DNA from: Halopiger xanaduensis SH-6
Lineage (GTDB): Archaea > Halobacteriota > Halobacteria > Halobacteriales > Natrialbaceae
Assembly (NCBI RefSeq): GCF_000217715.1
Contig: NC_015666.1
Coordinates: 3,422,270 to 3,486,269 of the forward strand
Direction of reading: 5' to 3'
DNA: 64,000 nucleotides
Shown here: in pieces, positions 18,554 through 27,852 of the stretch
Layout: every line of letters begins with the position of its first letter
Position numbering within the stretch: position 1 is the first letter of the stretch
Position numbers and translations under genes: made by a program
The notes under the pieces: generated by a model
What the model was told of the DNA's origin: nothing
Seen by the model: only the letters and a program-made list of their open reading frames with translations
The model's database searches: none

Positions 18554-19024
18554 TCAGTCCGCGTCTTCGGTCTCGGCTTCGACCGAGTCGAACTGCTCGA
18601 ACGCCTCGGCGGTGAGATCGCCAGTCGTGTCGACGATGTCGGTCCACTCGTCGTTGTCGGGGGCCATCCCGAGCAGCCGGGCGATCTTCATGATCGAGAC
18701 GTGGTAGACTCGCTGACGACCCGGCTCCTCCTGCCAGACGATCATGTTACAGGGGAAGAGGCCGCCGATGCGGGGCGTCTCGTCGAGCGCCCGATCTGCG
18801 ATCTCGGGGTTGCAGGCGCCGAGCACGTAGTACGGGTCGCGGTCCGCGTCGACCTTCTCGTTCAGAAGTTCGGCGGGCGAGAACTCGACGGGGATGCCGA
18901 AGCCGACGTCCTCGCAGACCTCGCGGACGTGCTCGACCGCCTCCTCGTGGTCCATCTCGAGGACGGCCTGTTTCTCGCCGAACTCGTCGGGGTCGATCGT
19001 CGCGGGATCGATAGGGAGACTCAT
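18554..19024 (-). CDS. DUF302 domain protein
   Basis: A 156-residue soluble protein. FGIPVEFSPAELLNEKVDAD and PYYVLGACNPEIADRALDE (about residues 42-85) with LFPCNMIVWQE match the DUF302 fold. The function of DUF302 is unknown. Cys72 and Cys92 lie in conserved positions. C-terminal acidic tail is halophilic. Confidence 0.85.
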   Translation of the reverse strand: MSLPIDPATIDPDEFGEKQAVLEMDHEEAVEHVREVCEDVGFGIPVEFSPAELLNEKVDADRDPYYVLGACNPEIADRALDETPRIGGLFPCNMIVWQEEPGRQRVYHVSIMKIARLLGMAPDNDEWTDIVDTTGDLTAEAFEQFDSVEAETEDAD

Positions 19025-19102
19025 GGGCGTCCATTCGCGCCCGCGGGCCTTAATCGGTCCCGTCGCGCTCGCCGTTCGCCATTCCCGTTCCCTCGAGCCC
19101 GG

Positions 19103-19795
19103 TCAGAACAGCGGCAACCACTCGAGGGCCCGCAGGAACGGCGTCGGATCGAACAGCGGTTCGTGGAGCACCAGCCAGTCCAGCAGGACGAGGCCGGCCC
19201 CGTGGGCGATCACCGAGGGGAGGATCGAGTCGGACTTGTAGTCGATCGCGCCGAAGAGCACGTCCGTCGGTCCCGAGAGCACGAACTCGATCGGCGGCTT
19301 CGAGGCGTGGTGAAGCATGTAGATAACGGGGCTGATGAACACCGCCTTGAATCCCAGTTCCTTGACGCCGACGCAGAGCAGCCCGCGGTAGTAGGTCTCG
19401 GCGGCCAACGCCAGCGTGAACAGCTTGATCGCGTGGGGAACGAACTCGGCCGGCGCCGCCGACGTCTCCCAGATCGGGTAGAACGCGCGGATCGGCGGGA
19501 GCGTCGAGCCCACCAGATAGAACGGCAGCACGAACAGCGCGAGGAGACCGGCGTTCCGAACGGCGACGCGGTTGATGTTCCAGCCGACGTGGCGCCCGTG
19601 CGACAGGCCCAGCGCGAGGGGGCCGCCGATCAGCAGGACGCTGTCGACGATCGTTCGCGGCCCCAGCTCGGCGGGGACGAGCTGCATCCACAGCAACGTC
19701 AGAACTGCACCCGTCAGTAGCGACTTCTGGACCCACGAGAGGCGGTCGAACTGCTCGCGAAGCCAACCGACGCCGCGGCCCGCTTCCGCCGCCAC
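19103..19795 (-). CDS. CPBP-like (CAAX protease-type) membrane protein, degenerate active site
   Basis: A 230-residue protein with 5-7 membrane segments. The arrangement resembles CPBP/Rce1-type intramembrane proteases: AETYYRG (motif 1), VIYMLHH (motif 2) and IAHGAGL (motif 3). In motif 1 the first Glu of EExxxR is Ala, and in motif 3 Leu replaces the usual Asn, so catalysis may be lost or altered. It is 3 bp behind the DUF5789 gene, likely in one transcript. Confidence 0.65.
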   Translation of the reverse strand: MAAEAGRGVGWLREQFDRLSWVQKSLLTGAVLTLLWMQLVPAELGPRTIVDSVLLIGGPLALGLSHGRHVGWNINRVAVRNAGLLALFVLPFYLVGSTLPPIRAFYPIWETSAAPAEFVPHAIKLFTLALAAETYYRGLLCVGVKELGFKAVFISPVIYMLHHASKPPIEFVLSGPTDVLFGAIDYKSDSILPSVIAHGAGLVLLDWLVLHEPLFDPTPFLRALEWLPLF

Positions 19796-19798
19796 GGG

Positions 19799-20083
19799 TT
19801 ACTCGTCCGCGGTCGGAACCGGTCCCGTTCCGATCACGTCGCGGACGTGGCGCTCGAACTCCTGGCGGCGCTGGAAGTACGTTTCGTCGACTTCCTCGAG
19901 AACCGCCGAGAGTTCGCGGGGCCCGTCGGGCGTGCGGATCACGCTGTCGCCCTCGAGGCGGTCGACCTCGCTCTTTTCCTTGGGCCAGGTCAGCCGGGAC
20001 GTCACCCGAGCGAGGGGGGCTCCCTCGACGGGCGTGTGCTCACCGAGCGAAACGGCCGGTTCCTCGTCCTCGTCGTCGCTCAT
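19799..20083 (-). CDS. DUF5789 family protein
   Basis: A 94-residue acidic protein starting MSDDEDEEPAVSLGEHTPVE. The middle (LTWPKEKSEVDRLEGD) and C-terminal part (VDETYFQRRQEFERHVRDVI) match the haloarchaeal DUF5789 family as I recall it; function unknown. The ATG at 20083 excludes a long upstream frame antisense to the next gene. Confidence 0.75.
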   Translation of the reverse strand: MSDDEDEEPAVSLGEHTPVEGAPLARVTSRLTWPKEKSEVDRLEGDSVIRTPDGPRELSAVLEEVDETYFQRRQEFERHVRDVIGTGPVPTADE

Positions 20084-20233
20084 GGACGGCGATTCGCGAG
20101 CGCGTCGATTCAAGGTTTCGCTTCCGGCGGTGGAGCCGCCCCATCGACGAGGCGGTAAGGTGAGGCGGGACCTCTCCGACCGCCGAGGTGTGTCTGACGT
20201 AGGGTTTTGTGGTGGGAGGTCGAATGCCCGCGC

Positions 20234-21277
20234 ATGACAAGCCTGACGGAGGTCTACGACGGGAACGGCCGGGGCGTGAGCCGCCGGCGCCTGTACGCGG
20301 GCTCCGGTCTCGTCCTGTGCGGTGCCGTTCTCGCCGTCGTGGCCGTGCTCGTGGCAACGACCGACCTCTTCGCCGATTTCGTCGTCGGGTTCGCCGACTG
20401 GGGAATGGCCGAGCAGTTCACGGTCGTCCGCGTCGCCGGCGTCCTCGCGGGGATGGGCGTCCCGGCCGCTCTCGTCGGCGTCTTCATCGTCCTCCCGGCG
20501 GGCCGTCGCGTCCGGGCCGCCGCCGCGATCAGCGCCAGCCTCTGTCTGCTCGGGGTCGTCCTGTTCTGGCACGCCTACCCCGAAAACTGGCGGTACGGCG
20601 AGAACACCCTCACGCTCGAGGTCTCGGCGATCTACCTCCTCGGGCTCTTCACCGCCGTCTGGTGTCTGTTCACCGCCGTCGTCAACTTCAAGACGCGCAA
20701 CGATCCGGGCGGCATGCTCGAGATGAACGTCACCCGGCGCAACCAGACGATCGTCGAGGTCAACGAGGACGAGGGATCGTCGGGCGGCCTCGGCGGCATC
20801 GGTTTCCTCGGCGGCACGCCGGACGGGGATGTCGAGACGCAGACGAACGCGGCCGACGGAGGCGGCGAGGCCGACGACGACGGAACGACGCTCTCGTTCG
20901 ACGAACCTTCCGGCGCGGGGCAGTCGACCGGCGGCGCAGGGTCCCCGATGGCCGGCGCCGGCACGACGCCCACGAGCGACGGCGGGACGGCGGCCTCGGA
21001 CATCTCCTCGCCGCTCGACGGCGGCGCCGCGACCGAGGCGAGCGCCGAGCAGTTCGACGCCGAGATCGTCGAGTCCGCGGGGACGGGCCTGAACGCATCT
21101 ACCGGCGCCACGGACAGCTCTTCCGACGATCACGCGGATCGGTACTGCGGCAACTGCCGGCACTTCGAGTACGTCCGTTCCGCCGACGGGATGGTTCCCT
21201 ACTGCGCCCGCCACGACGCGGCGATGGACGACATGGACGCCTGCGACGAGTGGACGCCGAACCGACGCGAAAAGTAG
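20234..21277 (+). CDS. Four-TM membrane protein with disordered linker and C-terminal Cys/His motif (DUF7139-like)
   Basis: A 347-residue haloarchaeal protein. Four hydrophobic segments fill about residues 20-150. A long Gly/Asp/Ser/Thr-rich linker (about 170-295) follows. The C-terminus has CGNCRHFEYV...PYCARHDAAMDDMDAC, four Cys and several His, which could bind zinc or an iron-sulfur cluster on the cytoplasmic side. I chose ATG 20234 (MTSLTEVYDGNG). Function unknown. Confidence 0.75.
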   Translation: MTSLTEVYDGNGRGVSRRRLYAGSGLVLCGAVLAVVAVLVATTDLFADFVVGFADWGMAEQFTVVRVAGVLAGMGVPAALVGVFIVLPAGRRVRAAAAISASLCLLGVVLFWHAYPENWRYGENTLTLEVSAIYLLGLFTAVWCLFTAVVNFKTRNDPGGMLEMNVTRRNQTIVEVNEDEGSSGGLGGIGFLGGTPDGDVETQTNAADGGGEADDDGTTLSFDEPSGAGQSTGGAGSPMAGAGTTPTSDGGTAASDISSPLDGGAATEASAEQFDAEIVESAGTGLNASTGATDSSSDDHADRYCGNCRHFEYVRSADGMVPYCARHDAAMDDMDACDEWTPNRREK

Positions 21278-21346
21278 GACGACCGCAGCCGCTTCCCTCG
21301 AGCGACTCCGCTTTTTACGGCCGCCGAAAATCAGCCCGAACCCAAC

Positions 21347-21829
21347 TTAGAGCCCGAACAGCTGTCGCCCCGACTCGAGCAGCGGGGGCAGTCGGTAGAC
21401 GATCGCGGCCGCGAGCAGCAGTTCGCCGGCCGTGACGACGACCATCATCAGGTCCGCGCGCTTGCTGCTGACCGCGACGCCGATCGGGAGGCCGAACTCC
21501 TTCTTCCAGACCGGGTAGAACAGCGCGATGCCGCGCTTACTCCCCGCGACGTCGAGAACGTAGTGCGTGAGGATGCCGATCCAGACGTACTCGAGGTTCC
21601 CGAAGAGTGCGGGGAAGGCGATGAAGCCGGCGAGCAGCGGCAGGTTGTGCAGCGTCTTGCGGTGTTTTCCAAAGGCCGTGTCGATGTCGGGCACCATGGC
21701 CCCGAGCGTGACCGGCACCCCGATTTCGACGATCGTTCGGAAGGTCGTCAGATCTCCCGCCGGCTCGAGCAGATACCCCAGTCCGATGCCCAACAGCACG
21801 GCGTTGAGGACGTGTCCCTTCTTGTTCAT
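21347..21829 (-). CDS. YdjM-type membrane-bound metal-dependent hydrolase
   Basis: A 160-residue protein with about four membrane segments. MVPDIDTAFGKHRKTLHNL (about 45-63) and THYVLDVAG (about 86-94) are the Asp/His motifs of the LexA-binding/YdjM-like putative hydrolase family (PF04307). The enzymatic activity of this family is mostly untested. ATG 21829 is chosen; a GTG one codon upstream is possible. Confidence 0.82.
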   Translation of the reverse strand: MNKKGHVLNAVLLGIGLGYLLEPAGDLTTFRTIVEIGVPVTLGAMVPDIDTAFGKHRKTLHNLPLLAGFIAFPALFGNLEYVWIGILTHYVLDVAGSKRGIALFYPVWKKEFGLPIGVAVSSKRADLMMVVVTAGELLLAAAIVYRLPPLLESGRQLFGL

Positions 21830-21999
21830 CACGCGGTACTCGAGAGTCGAGGGTGGAATAGTTTACCCTCGAGAGTCTCAGTACCGACGTACTGTATTCG
21901 AGGGCGACGGATCGAAGACCGGTTACGCCGTTCGTCACCCGCGTCGCAGTAGCTGATGGAGGGTTCGTTATTCGGCGTCGGCCCGAAACCCGTGGCGAC

Positions 22000-23241
22000 T
22001 TAGAACAGCCCTGAATCGTCCGCTGGCGGGACGTCCCCGAGCGCACCGACAGCATCGATGGTGTTGGCGGCAAAGTAGACCGCCCCCTCGACGAGCACCG
22101 GGGGCGTCGTAAACGAGACATCGAATCCGTCGATGTGATAGTACCAGCGTACATCGCCGGTCTCGCGGTCGAACGCAGCGATCGTGGGCCACGTGGTCTC
22201 CAGGTCGAATTCCTCGTACTCGACCGGAGCGACGATCGTGTCCTGTCCGACACAGAGTCCCTCTTGGCATCCCTCAGCATCGAGACGCCACTCCACAGTG
22301 CCGTCCTCGAGAGAGATCGCCGCGAGGGTCTCGAAGGTGAGCCAGTACGCGGTTCCGTCCGCGATCGCGACGGCGTACGCCTCGCGGTCGTAATTGTCGA
22401 GGCTGCGGAGTCGTTCCCCCGTATCGACGTCGCGGACGGCGAGTTCGCCGTCGGCAGCAACGACGATTCCTTCGGCAGCCGATCTCGGTCCGAGCGCGAC
22501 GTCCTCGAGTTTTCGGGTCCACACCCGACTTCCGTCAGCGATATCGAGGCGACACAGTTCCGACTCCGTGGCAACGTAAACGCCGTCGCCCCGAACCGCA
22601 GGGGCGTCGACCACGCGATCCGCAAGTGGCGCCGACCACCGCTGTTCTCCCGACGTGGTGTCAAACGCTGTGAGGCCAGCGTCTCGCCTAGACCGTTCAG
22701 GTACCAGCACGAGCGTCTCCTCGGGAACGGCGGTGAGCGTACTGAGGTTGACGGTACCGGATAGCGTCGCGGTCCACTCCTGGGTGCCTGAGTCGCGGTC
22801 GAGCGCGATTACCTGGTCTCCGTAGGCAGCGACCAGTAACGTTCCGACGACGGCAGAGGTGTAGTCGCTCGCCTCGTCGATACTGACCCTCCAGCGTTCG
22901 GATCCGTCCGTCGCGTCGAGCGCGACGATTTTCGGGCCAGGGTTCTGGTCGACGTTCCCGATGTAGACTGTCCCGTCGGCCACAACTGGTGGCCAGCGCG
23001 TGAACGCGTCCGACGTCCAAGCGAGGTTCCCGCGCGGAGGGACGGTCGCCTCCGTCGCTCCCGTGTTGCCCTCGTCGCGCATGTACTGTCGCCACGAACC
23101 CGACGGGGTCGAAGGGAGGGACCGATCACGGCGACCGAGACAGCCGCCGAGGCCGACACCAGCGGCGGTCGCAGTCAGTACAGTTCTCCGGTCGACGACG
23201 GCCGTATTCTCTGCTGTCTCACTCCCTCGGGGACCGCCCAT
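22000..23241 (-). CDS. PQQ-like beta-propeller lipoprotein
   Basis: A 413-residue exported protein. The N-terminus has a twin-arginine motif (DRRTVLTATA) and a lipobox ending GLGGC (Cys34), so it is probably Tat-exported and lipid-anchored outside the cell. Repeats such as GPKIVALDATDGSERWRV and GDQVIALDRDSGTQEW are PQQ-type propeller blades. Such proteins are often scaffold or BamB-like; whether PQQ is bound is unknown. An AT-rich region (23245-23275) just upstream is the promoter, close enough for a leaderless mRNA. Confidence 0.88.
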   Translation of the reverse strand: MGGPRGSETAENTAVVDRRTVLTATAAGVGLGGCLGRRDRSLPSTPSGSWRQYMRDEGNTGATEATVPPRGNLAWTSDAFTRWPPVVADGTVYIGNVDQNPGPKIVALDATDGSERWRVSIDEASDYTSAVVGTLLVAAYGDQVIALDRDSGTQEWTATLSGTVNLSTLTAVPEETLVLVPERSRRDAGLTAFDTTSGEQRWSAPLADRVVDAPAVRGDGVYVATESELCRLDIADGSRVWTRKLEDVALGPRSAAEGIVVAADGELAVRDVDTGERLRSLDNYDREAYAVAIADGTAYWLTFETLAAISLEDGTVEWRLDAEGCQEGLCVGQDTIVAPVEYEEFDLETTWPTIAAFDRETGDVRWYYHIDGFDVSFTTPPVLVEGAVYFAANTIDAVGALGDVPPADDSGLF

Positions 23242-23402
23242 GTTAATGAATTAATAAATATTAAACTATGTATTTTGTGAAACATGTGGTGAAAAGGGAT
23301 CGCAAGGCCCCTTCTATATCTTGTCTGTCGGTTGTGCCAAGTCTGGAGAAACCAAGAATTCGGTCGCAGGACTGAACGAAGAAACTGCACGGCCGTCAGC
23401 TG

Positions 23403-23939
23403 CTAGCCGTCGCTTGACGACCGAGACTCGGATTCGATCTCCTCGAGCAGATCCTCGAGCGCCCGTTCGACGGTCCGTGCTCGCACGGCCGCGCGGTCGC
23501 CGTCGAACTCGTAGCGGGTCGCGGTGGCGTACGACGACTCGCTGCCCCACGGGCCGGCGTAGGCGACCCCGATGTAGACCGTCCCGACCGGCGTCTCCTC
23601 GGTGCCGCCGGAGGGGCCCGCGACGCCGGTCGCGGAGACGCCCCAGGTCGCGTCCGCGGTGTCGCGGATTCCGCGGGCCATCTCGCGGGCTACCGGCGCC
23701 GAGACTGCGCCGCGTTCGTCCAGCGCCTCCCGGCTGACGCCGAGTTCGCGGCGCTTGGCGTCGTAGGCGTAGGTCGTCGCGCCGGAGTCGAAGTAGTCGC
23801 TCGCGCCCGGGATCGCCGTAACCGTCGCGCCGATCAGTCCGCCGGTGCAAGATTCGGCGACCGCGAGCGTGGCGTCGGTTTCGCGAAGCGCCTCCCCGAC
23901 CGCTCGCGAGCGCTCGAGGTCGATGTCGATGCCGGCCAT
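23403..23939 (-). CDS. CinA-family nicotinamide-nucleotide amidohydrolase
   Basis: A 178-residue protein equal to the CinA C-terminal domain (PncC). Landmarks are LAVAESCTGGLIGATVT (about 25-41), GVSATGVAGPSGGTEETPVG (about 99-118) and VYIGVA. It hydrolyses NMN to nicotinate mononucleotide in bacteria; in archaea this is by homology. No CinA N-terminal (MoaB-like) domain is attached. Confidence 0.9.
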   Translation of the reverse strand: MAGIDIDLERSRAVGEALRETDATLAVAESCTGGLIGATVTAIPGASDYFDSGATTYAYDAKRRELGVSREALDERGAVSAPVAREMARGIRDTADATWGVSATGVAGPSGGTEETPVGTVYIGVAYAGPWGSESSYATATRYEFDGDRAAVRARTVERALEDLLEEIESESRSSSDG

Positions 23940-24073
23940 ACGCGGGCGTAGGACCGGTACCGTTGTGAATGGGCGGGTTCCGACTCGAGACGGGAGCGTG
24001 CGTCCGGCCGCCGTTTCTCGTTCCGTAACGTGACGAAACCGATTTGGTATCGATGTGACACGTAGTAAGTACG

Positions 24074-24814
24074 ATGGCCGAATCAGAGCGGACGAGACGC
24101 GCTGACGGGGCCTCCATCGGGGACCTCGTCCGCGTCGTCGTCGCCAGGCGGACGTACAAGAACCTGTGTTACCTGCTGCTTGCGATTCCGCTCGGGATGG
24201 CGTACTACACGGCGTTGCTGCTCGGGCTCGGGTTCGGAACCGCGCTCGTGCTCGTCGGCGTCGGGATCCCGATTCTGATCGGCACCGTCCTCGGAACGCG
24301 GCTCTTCGCGGCCCTCGAGCGGTCGCTCGCGAACGCGTTGCTGGAGGTTGAACTGCGGTCGCCCGACGACGTCCGCCCGGGACCCGACGACGGACTCGTC
24401 GCCAGTCTCAGGCGGTATCTCGACGCGCCCTCGACGTGGCGCGGGCTCGCCTTTCTGATGGTGAAAAGCTGGCTCGGGATCGTCGGGGTCGTGCTGGTGC
24501 TCCTGTTCGGGACCCTGCTCTCGTTGCTCACCGCGCCGCTTCGGTATCCCCACGAGGTGGAGTTCGGGACGGTCAACGACCAGCCGGTTACGTGGCTGAT
24601 CAACACGCCCGCGGAACTCGCCCTCGCGGTTTCGGTCGGTGCCGTTCTCGGCGTCGCCGCCCTGCACGTCTCGAACGGGTTCGCGTACGCCGCGCGGCGG
24701 AGTGCGGTCGCGCTGCTCGACGGTGCGGACCCAGACGGGGACGCCGATTCGGTTCCGGACCCGGGTGCGGACTCGGACCTGGACTCGACCGAGGTTCGAT
24801 CGGCCGACCGGTGA
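24074..24814 (+). CDS. Sensor-domain (PF13796-type) membrane protein
   Basis: A 246-residue protein with four membrane segments in two pairs (about 33-75 and 130-205). The pairs YLLLAIPLGMAYYTALLLGL and VGVGIPILIGTVLGTRLFA are typical of the 'sensor' domain found in some signalling proteins. There is no kinase domain. The C-terminal tail is a run of Asp/Pro-rich short repeats. Divergent from cinA; followed at 60 bp by an aminotransferase gene on the same strand. Confidence 0.78.
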   Translation: MAESERTRRADGASIGDLVRVVVARRTYKNLCYLLLAIPLGMAYYTALLLGLGFGTALVLVGVGIPILIGTVLGTRLFAALERSLANALLEVELRSPDDVRPGPDDGLVASLRRYLDAPSTWRGLAFLMVKSWLGIVGVVLVLLFGTLLSLLTAPLRYPHEVEFGTVNDQPVTWLINTPAELALAVSVGAVLGVAALHVSNGFAYAARRSAVALLDGADPDGDADSVPDPGADSDLDSTEVRSADR

Positions 24815-24874
24815 CCGACGACCGCCCAGCCGCCGAAAGAAAAACCCTCCTTCCCCGGTCGCTATACGCCCGGT

Positions 24875-25975
24875 ATGGAGTACGAGACGCCGCTGTTCTT
24901 TCGCGTCATGCAGTACGCCTCGAGTGCGGATCGGGACGTCATCGACATGGTCAGCGGGAACCCCGACTGGGACCCGCCCGCGGCGCTGCGCGAGGGGCTG
25001 CACGAGTACGCCGACCTCGAGTCCGCGGCCTTCCAGTACCCGCCCAGCGACGGCCTGCGCGAGCTACGGGAGGAGATCGCTGCCCGCCGCGGCGTCGACG
25101 TCGAGCAGGTCGTCGTCACAAACGGCGCCGGCGAGGCCAACTACCTCGCGATGGCCCGCGCGCTCGAGCGCGACCGCGGCGACGAGGTGCTGCTGACCGA
25201 TCCGGTCTATCCCTACTACCCCGGCAAGACGACGATGCTCGGCGGCACCCAGCGGTTCGTCGCGGCCGACGAGGACGGCCAACTCGATCCGGCCGACGTG
25301 CGCGCGGCCGCGAGCGAGCGGACGGGTGCGATCGTGGTCAACTCGCCGAACAACCCGACCGGCGCGGTCTACCCCGAAGAAACGATCGAAGAACTCGTCG
25401 CGATCGCCGAGGAGTACGATGCGATCCTCGTCAGCGACGAGGTGTACGACCACTACGATCTCTCGGGGCGGTTCGCGAGCGCCCTCGAGGTCGAGTCGGA
25501 CCACCGAATCGTCACCAACGCCTTCTCGAAGTCGCTGGCGATCACCGGCTTCCGCGTCGGCTACGCGATCTTCCCGCGGGACCTCGTCGAGGCGGCCAGG
25601 AGCCGCCACATGCTGGTTAACGTGGCCGGCAGCCGTCCCGCCCAGTATGCGGTCCTGCAGGCTCTCCGGGAAACCGACCCCGCGTACTACGAGGCGAACC
25701 GCGAACTCCTGCGCGAGCGCGTAGCAACCTTCACCGACGCGCTGGACGCCGCCGGTGCCGAGTACACGACACCTGAGGGATCGTTCTACGTGCTGGCGCG
25801 CTTCGAGGACTACCCCGGCACGCTCGAGAACGTCTTCCGGCTGATCGACGAGGCCGGCGTGGCGGGGATGCCCGGCGACGCCTTCGGCGAGTCGCGGTCG
25901 GACTGGCTGCGGTTCGCGCTGGTGACGCCCCGCGTCGAGGAGGCGGCGGAGCGGCTGGCGACGTACTTCTCGTGA
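24875..25975 (+). CDS. Class I/II PLP-dependent aminotransferase
   Basis: A 366-residue fold-type I aminotransferase. The active site includes NSPNNPTGA (N160), SDEVY (D188, Y191) and the Schiff-base lysine K219 in NAFSKSLAITGFRVGY. The C-terminal substrate arginine probably lies in DWLRFALVTP. Substrate is not decided; aspartate or aromatic amino acids are common in this group. Confidence 0.9.
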   Translation: MEYETPLFFRVMQYASSADRDVIDMVSGNPDWDPPAALREGLHEYADLESAAFQYPPSDGLRELREEIAARRGVDVEQVVVTNGAGEANYLAMARALERDRGDEVLLTDPVYPYYPGKTTMLGGTQRFVAADEDGQLDPADVRAAASERTGAIVVNSPNNPTGAVYPEETIEELVAIAEEYDAILVSDEVYDHYDLSGRFASALEVESDHRIVTNAFSKSLAITGFRVGYAIFPRDLVEAARSRHMLVNVAGSRPAQYAVLQALRETDPAYYEANRELLRERVATFTDALDAAGAEYTTPEGSFYVLARFEDYPGTLENVFRLIDEAGVAGMPGDAFGESRSDWLRFALVTPRVEEAAERLATYFS

Positions 25976-26051
25976 TCGCCCGAATTGTGGCGAAGCGCGA
26001 CGACCGCTCGAGACCGACGAATACTCGTGCCGGGCGCTGGAACGGAGCGGT

Positions 26052-27305
26052 ATGAGCGGAATCGACGTCGAGCCGGTCGACGAGAGCGAGGAGCACGACA
26101 CGGCCACGGACGACGATAACACGATCGAGGTCACGCCGACGGACTCGGTCGAGGACGAGGGACGCGAGACCGTCGACGTCGAACCGTCCGACGAGCCCAT
26201 CGAGGGGCCCGACTACATCCTGTACGGCGGGAAGGGCGGCGTTGGGAAGACGACGATGGCGGCCGCGACCGCGCTCGACAGCGCCCGCGGCGGCACCAGC
26301 ACGCTCGTCGTCTCGACGGACCCCGCCCACTCGCTGTCGGACACCTTCGAGACCGCGGTTCCGGCAGAGCCCGGCCGAATCCGCGACGACATCCCCCTCT
26401 ACGCGGCCGAGATCGATCCCGAAGCCGCGATGGAGCAGGGGAAGACGGCGATGTTCGGCGGCGCCGGCGGCCCGGACGACGGGGATGCCGCGAGCGCGGA
26501 TTCGATGGGAATGGACGCCGATCCCGATGCCGGGGCTGGCTCCGGGATGGGACCGGGGGCCGGAGCCGGCGGCCCCCTCGGCGACCTGGGCGGTCTCGGC
26601 GAGATGCTCGGCGGCGAATCTCCGATGGAGGCGCTGTTCGGCGGCGCGATGCCCGGCGCCGACGAGGCCGCCGCCATGCAGCTCCTGCTCGAGTACATGG
26701 ACGACCCCCGGTTCGAGCGCGTGGTCGTCGACACCGCGCCGACGGGCCACACGCTCCGCCTGCTGAAACTGCCCGAACTGATGGACACCATGATGGGCCG
26801 GATCATCAAGCTCCGCCAGCGGCTCAGCGGCATGTTCGAAGGGATGAAGGGCATGTTCGGCGGGCAGGACCCGCCCGAGGACGAGAGCGACCTCGACGAT
26901 CTGGACGAACTCCGCGACCGAATCGAGCGGCTCCGGGCGGTCCTGCAGGATCCCGCGCGGACCGACTTCCGGATCGTCATGATCCCCGAGGAGATGAGCG
27001 TCTTCGAGTCCAAGCGCCTGCGCCAGCAACTGCGGGAGTTCGACATCCCCGTCGGGACGATCGTCGTCAACCGCGTCATGGAACCGCTCTCGGACGTGAC
27101 CGACGACGTGCAGGGCGCGGGCGAGTTCCTCCAGCCGAACCTCGAGGACTGCGAGTTCTGTCAGCGCCGCTGGGACGTCCAGCAGGGCGCGCTCGCGGAG
27201 GCCCAGGACCTGTTCCGCGGCACCGACGTCCGCCGCGTTCCGCTGTTCGCCGACGAGGTCCGCGGCGAGGGGATGCTCGAGGTCGTCGCGGCCTGTCTGC
27301 GGTAG
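26052..27305 (+). CDS. Get3/TRC40/ArsA-family ATPase
   Basis: A 417-residue ATPase. The deviant Walker A GGKGGVGKTT (59-68), STDPAHSLSDTF (switch I, 88-99) and DTAPTGHTLRLLKLPE (227-242) are canonical, and CEFCQRR near residue 370 is the CxxC zinc pair of Get3 dimers. Between about 134 and 208 is a Met/Gly-rich, hydrophobic stretch in the position where Get3 proteins bind tail-anchored substrates. An acidic 50-residue N-terminal extension precedes the ATPase. Likely role is membrane targeting of tail-anchored proteins; anion transport is less likely since no ArsB is nearby. Confidence 0.9.
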   Translation: MSGIDVEPVDESEEHDTATDDDNTIEVTPTDSVEDEGRETVDVEPSDEPIEGPDYILYGGKGGVGKTTMAAATALDSARGGTSTLVVSTDPAHSLSDTFETAVPAEPGRIRDDIPLYAAEIDPEAAMEQGKTAMFGGAGGPDDGDAASADSMGMDADPDAGAGSGMGPGAGAGGPLGDLGGLGEMLGGESPMEALFGGAMPGADEAAAMQLLLEYMDDPRFERVVVDTAPTGHTLRLLKLPELMDTMMGRIIKLRQRLSGMFEGMKGMFGGQDPPEDESDLDDLDELRDRIERLRAVLQDPARTDFRIVMIPEEMSVFESKRLRQQLREFDIPVGTIVVNRVMEPLSDVTDDVQGAGEFLQPNLEDCEFCQRRWDVQQGALAEAQDLFRGTDVRRVPLFADEVRGEGMLEVVAACLR

Positions 27306-27338
27306 GTCTCGTTTTCGCTTTCTGTCCGCCCGTTTGCG

Positions 27339-27800
27339 TTACTCCGTCGTCGCCGGCACGACCGTCACCGGCCGATCGCTCTCGAGGATGACCGCCTGGA
27401 CGACGCTACCGAACAGCACCTTGCCGACCGGCGACCGCTTCCGGACGCCGACGACGATCGCGTCGCTGTCGTACTCTGCGGCGCGCTCGAGGATCGTCTC
27501 GGCCGGATCGCCCGTCGCCTCGTGGACGGCGTACTCGACGCCGCCGTCCGCGAGGAGATCGATCGCCGTTTCGACGGACTCCGGAATGCGCTGGAGGTCT
27601 CGCAGTTCCTCCATCTCCTCCTCGTAGGACTCCGCGAAGCCGCCGGCCGCCCACTCGGCGTCGGCGGTCGCCGCCTCGTCGTGGACGTGGAGCACGTCGA
27701 CGAAGACCTCCGACGCCGCCCGCGGGAGCGCGAGGACCGATTCGACCTGTCGGCGCGCTCGAGCCGGGTCGTCCTCGACGGGAAGCAGTACGCGGTACAT
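27339..27800 (-). CDS. Universal stress protein (UspA family)
   Basis: A 153-residue Usp. The signature VGVRKRSPVGKVLFGS matches the nucleotide-binding loop. It differs from the Usp at 4933-5409 in its N-terminal half (MYRVLLPVEDDPARARRQV), so it is not a recent copy. It follows the MFS carrier gene on the same strand by 52 bp and may be cotranscribed with it. Confidence 0.9.
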   Translation of the reverse strand: MYRVLLPVEDDPARARRQVESVLALPRAASEVFVDVLHVHDEAATADAEWAAGGFAESYEEEMEELRDLQRIPESVETAIDLLADGGVEYAVHEATGDPAETILERAAEYDSDAIVVGVRKRSPVGKVLFGSVVQAVILESDRPVTVVPATTE

Positions 27801-27852
27801 GGCCGGACGTTCGACGTCGCGACGTAAAGTCGTTCGCGGGGGTCGACAGCAG

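Noticed and set aside
26052-27305. Arsenite-efflux ATPase ArsA
   Set aside because: Single ATPase domain, CxxC zinc pair and hydrophobic insert fit Get3; no arsenic genes nearby.
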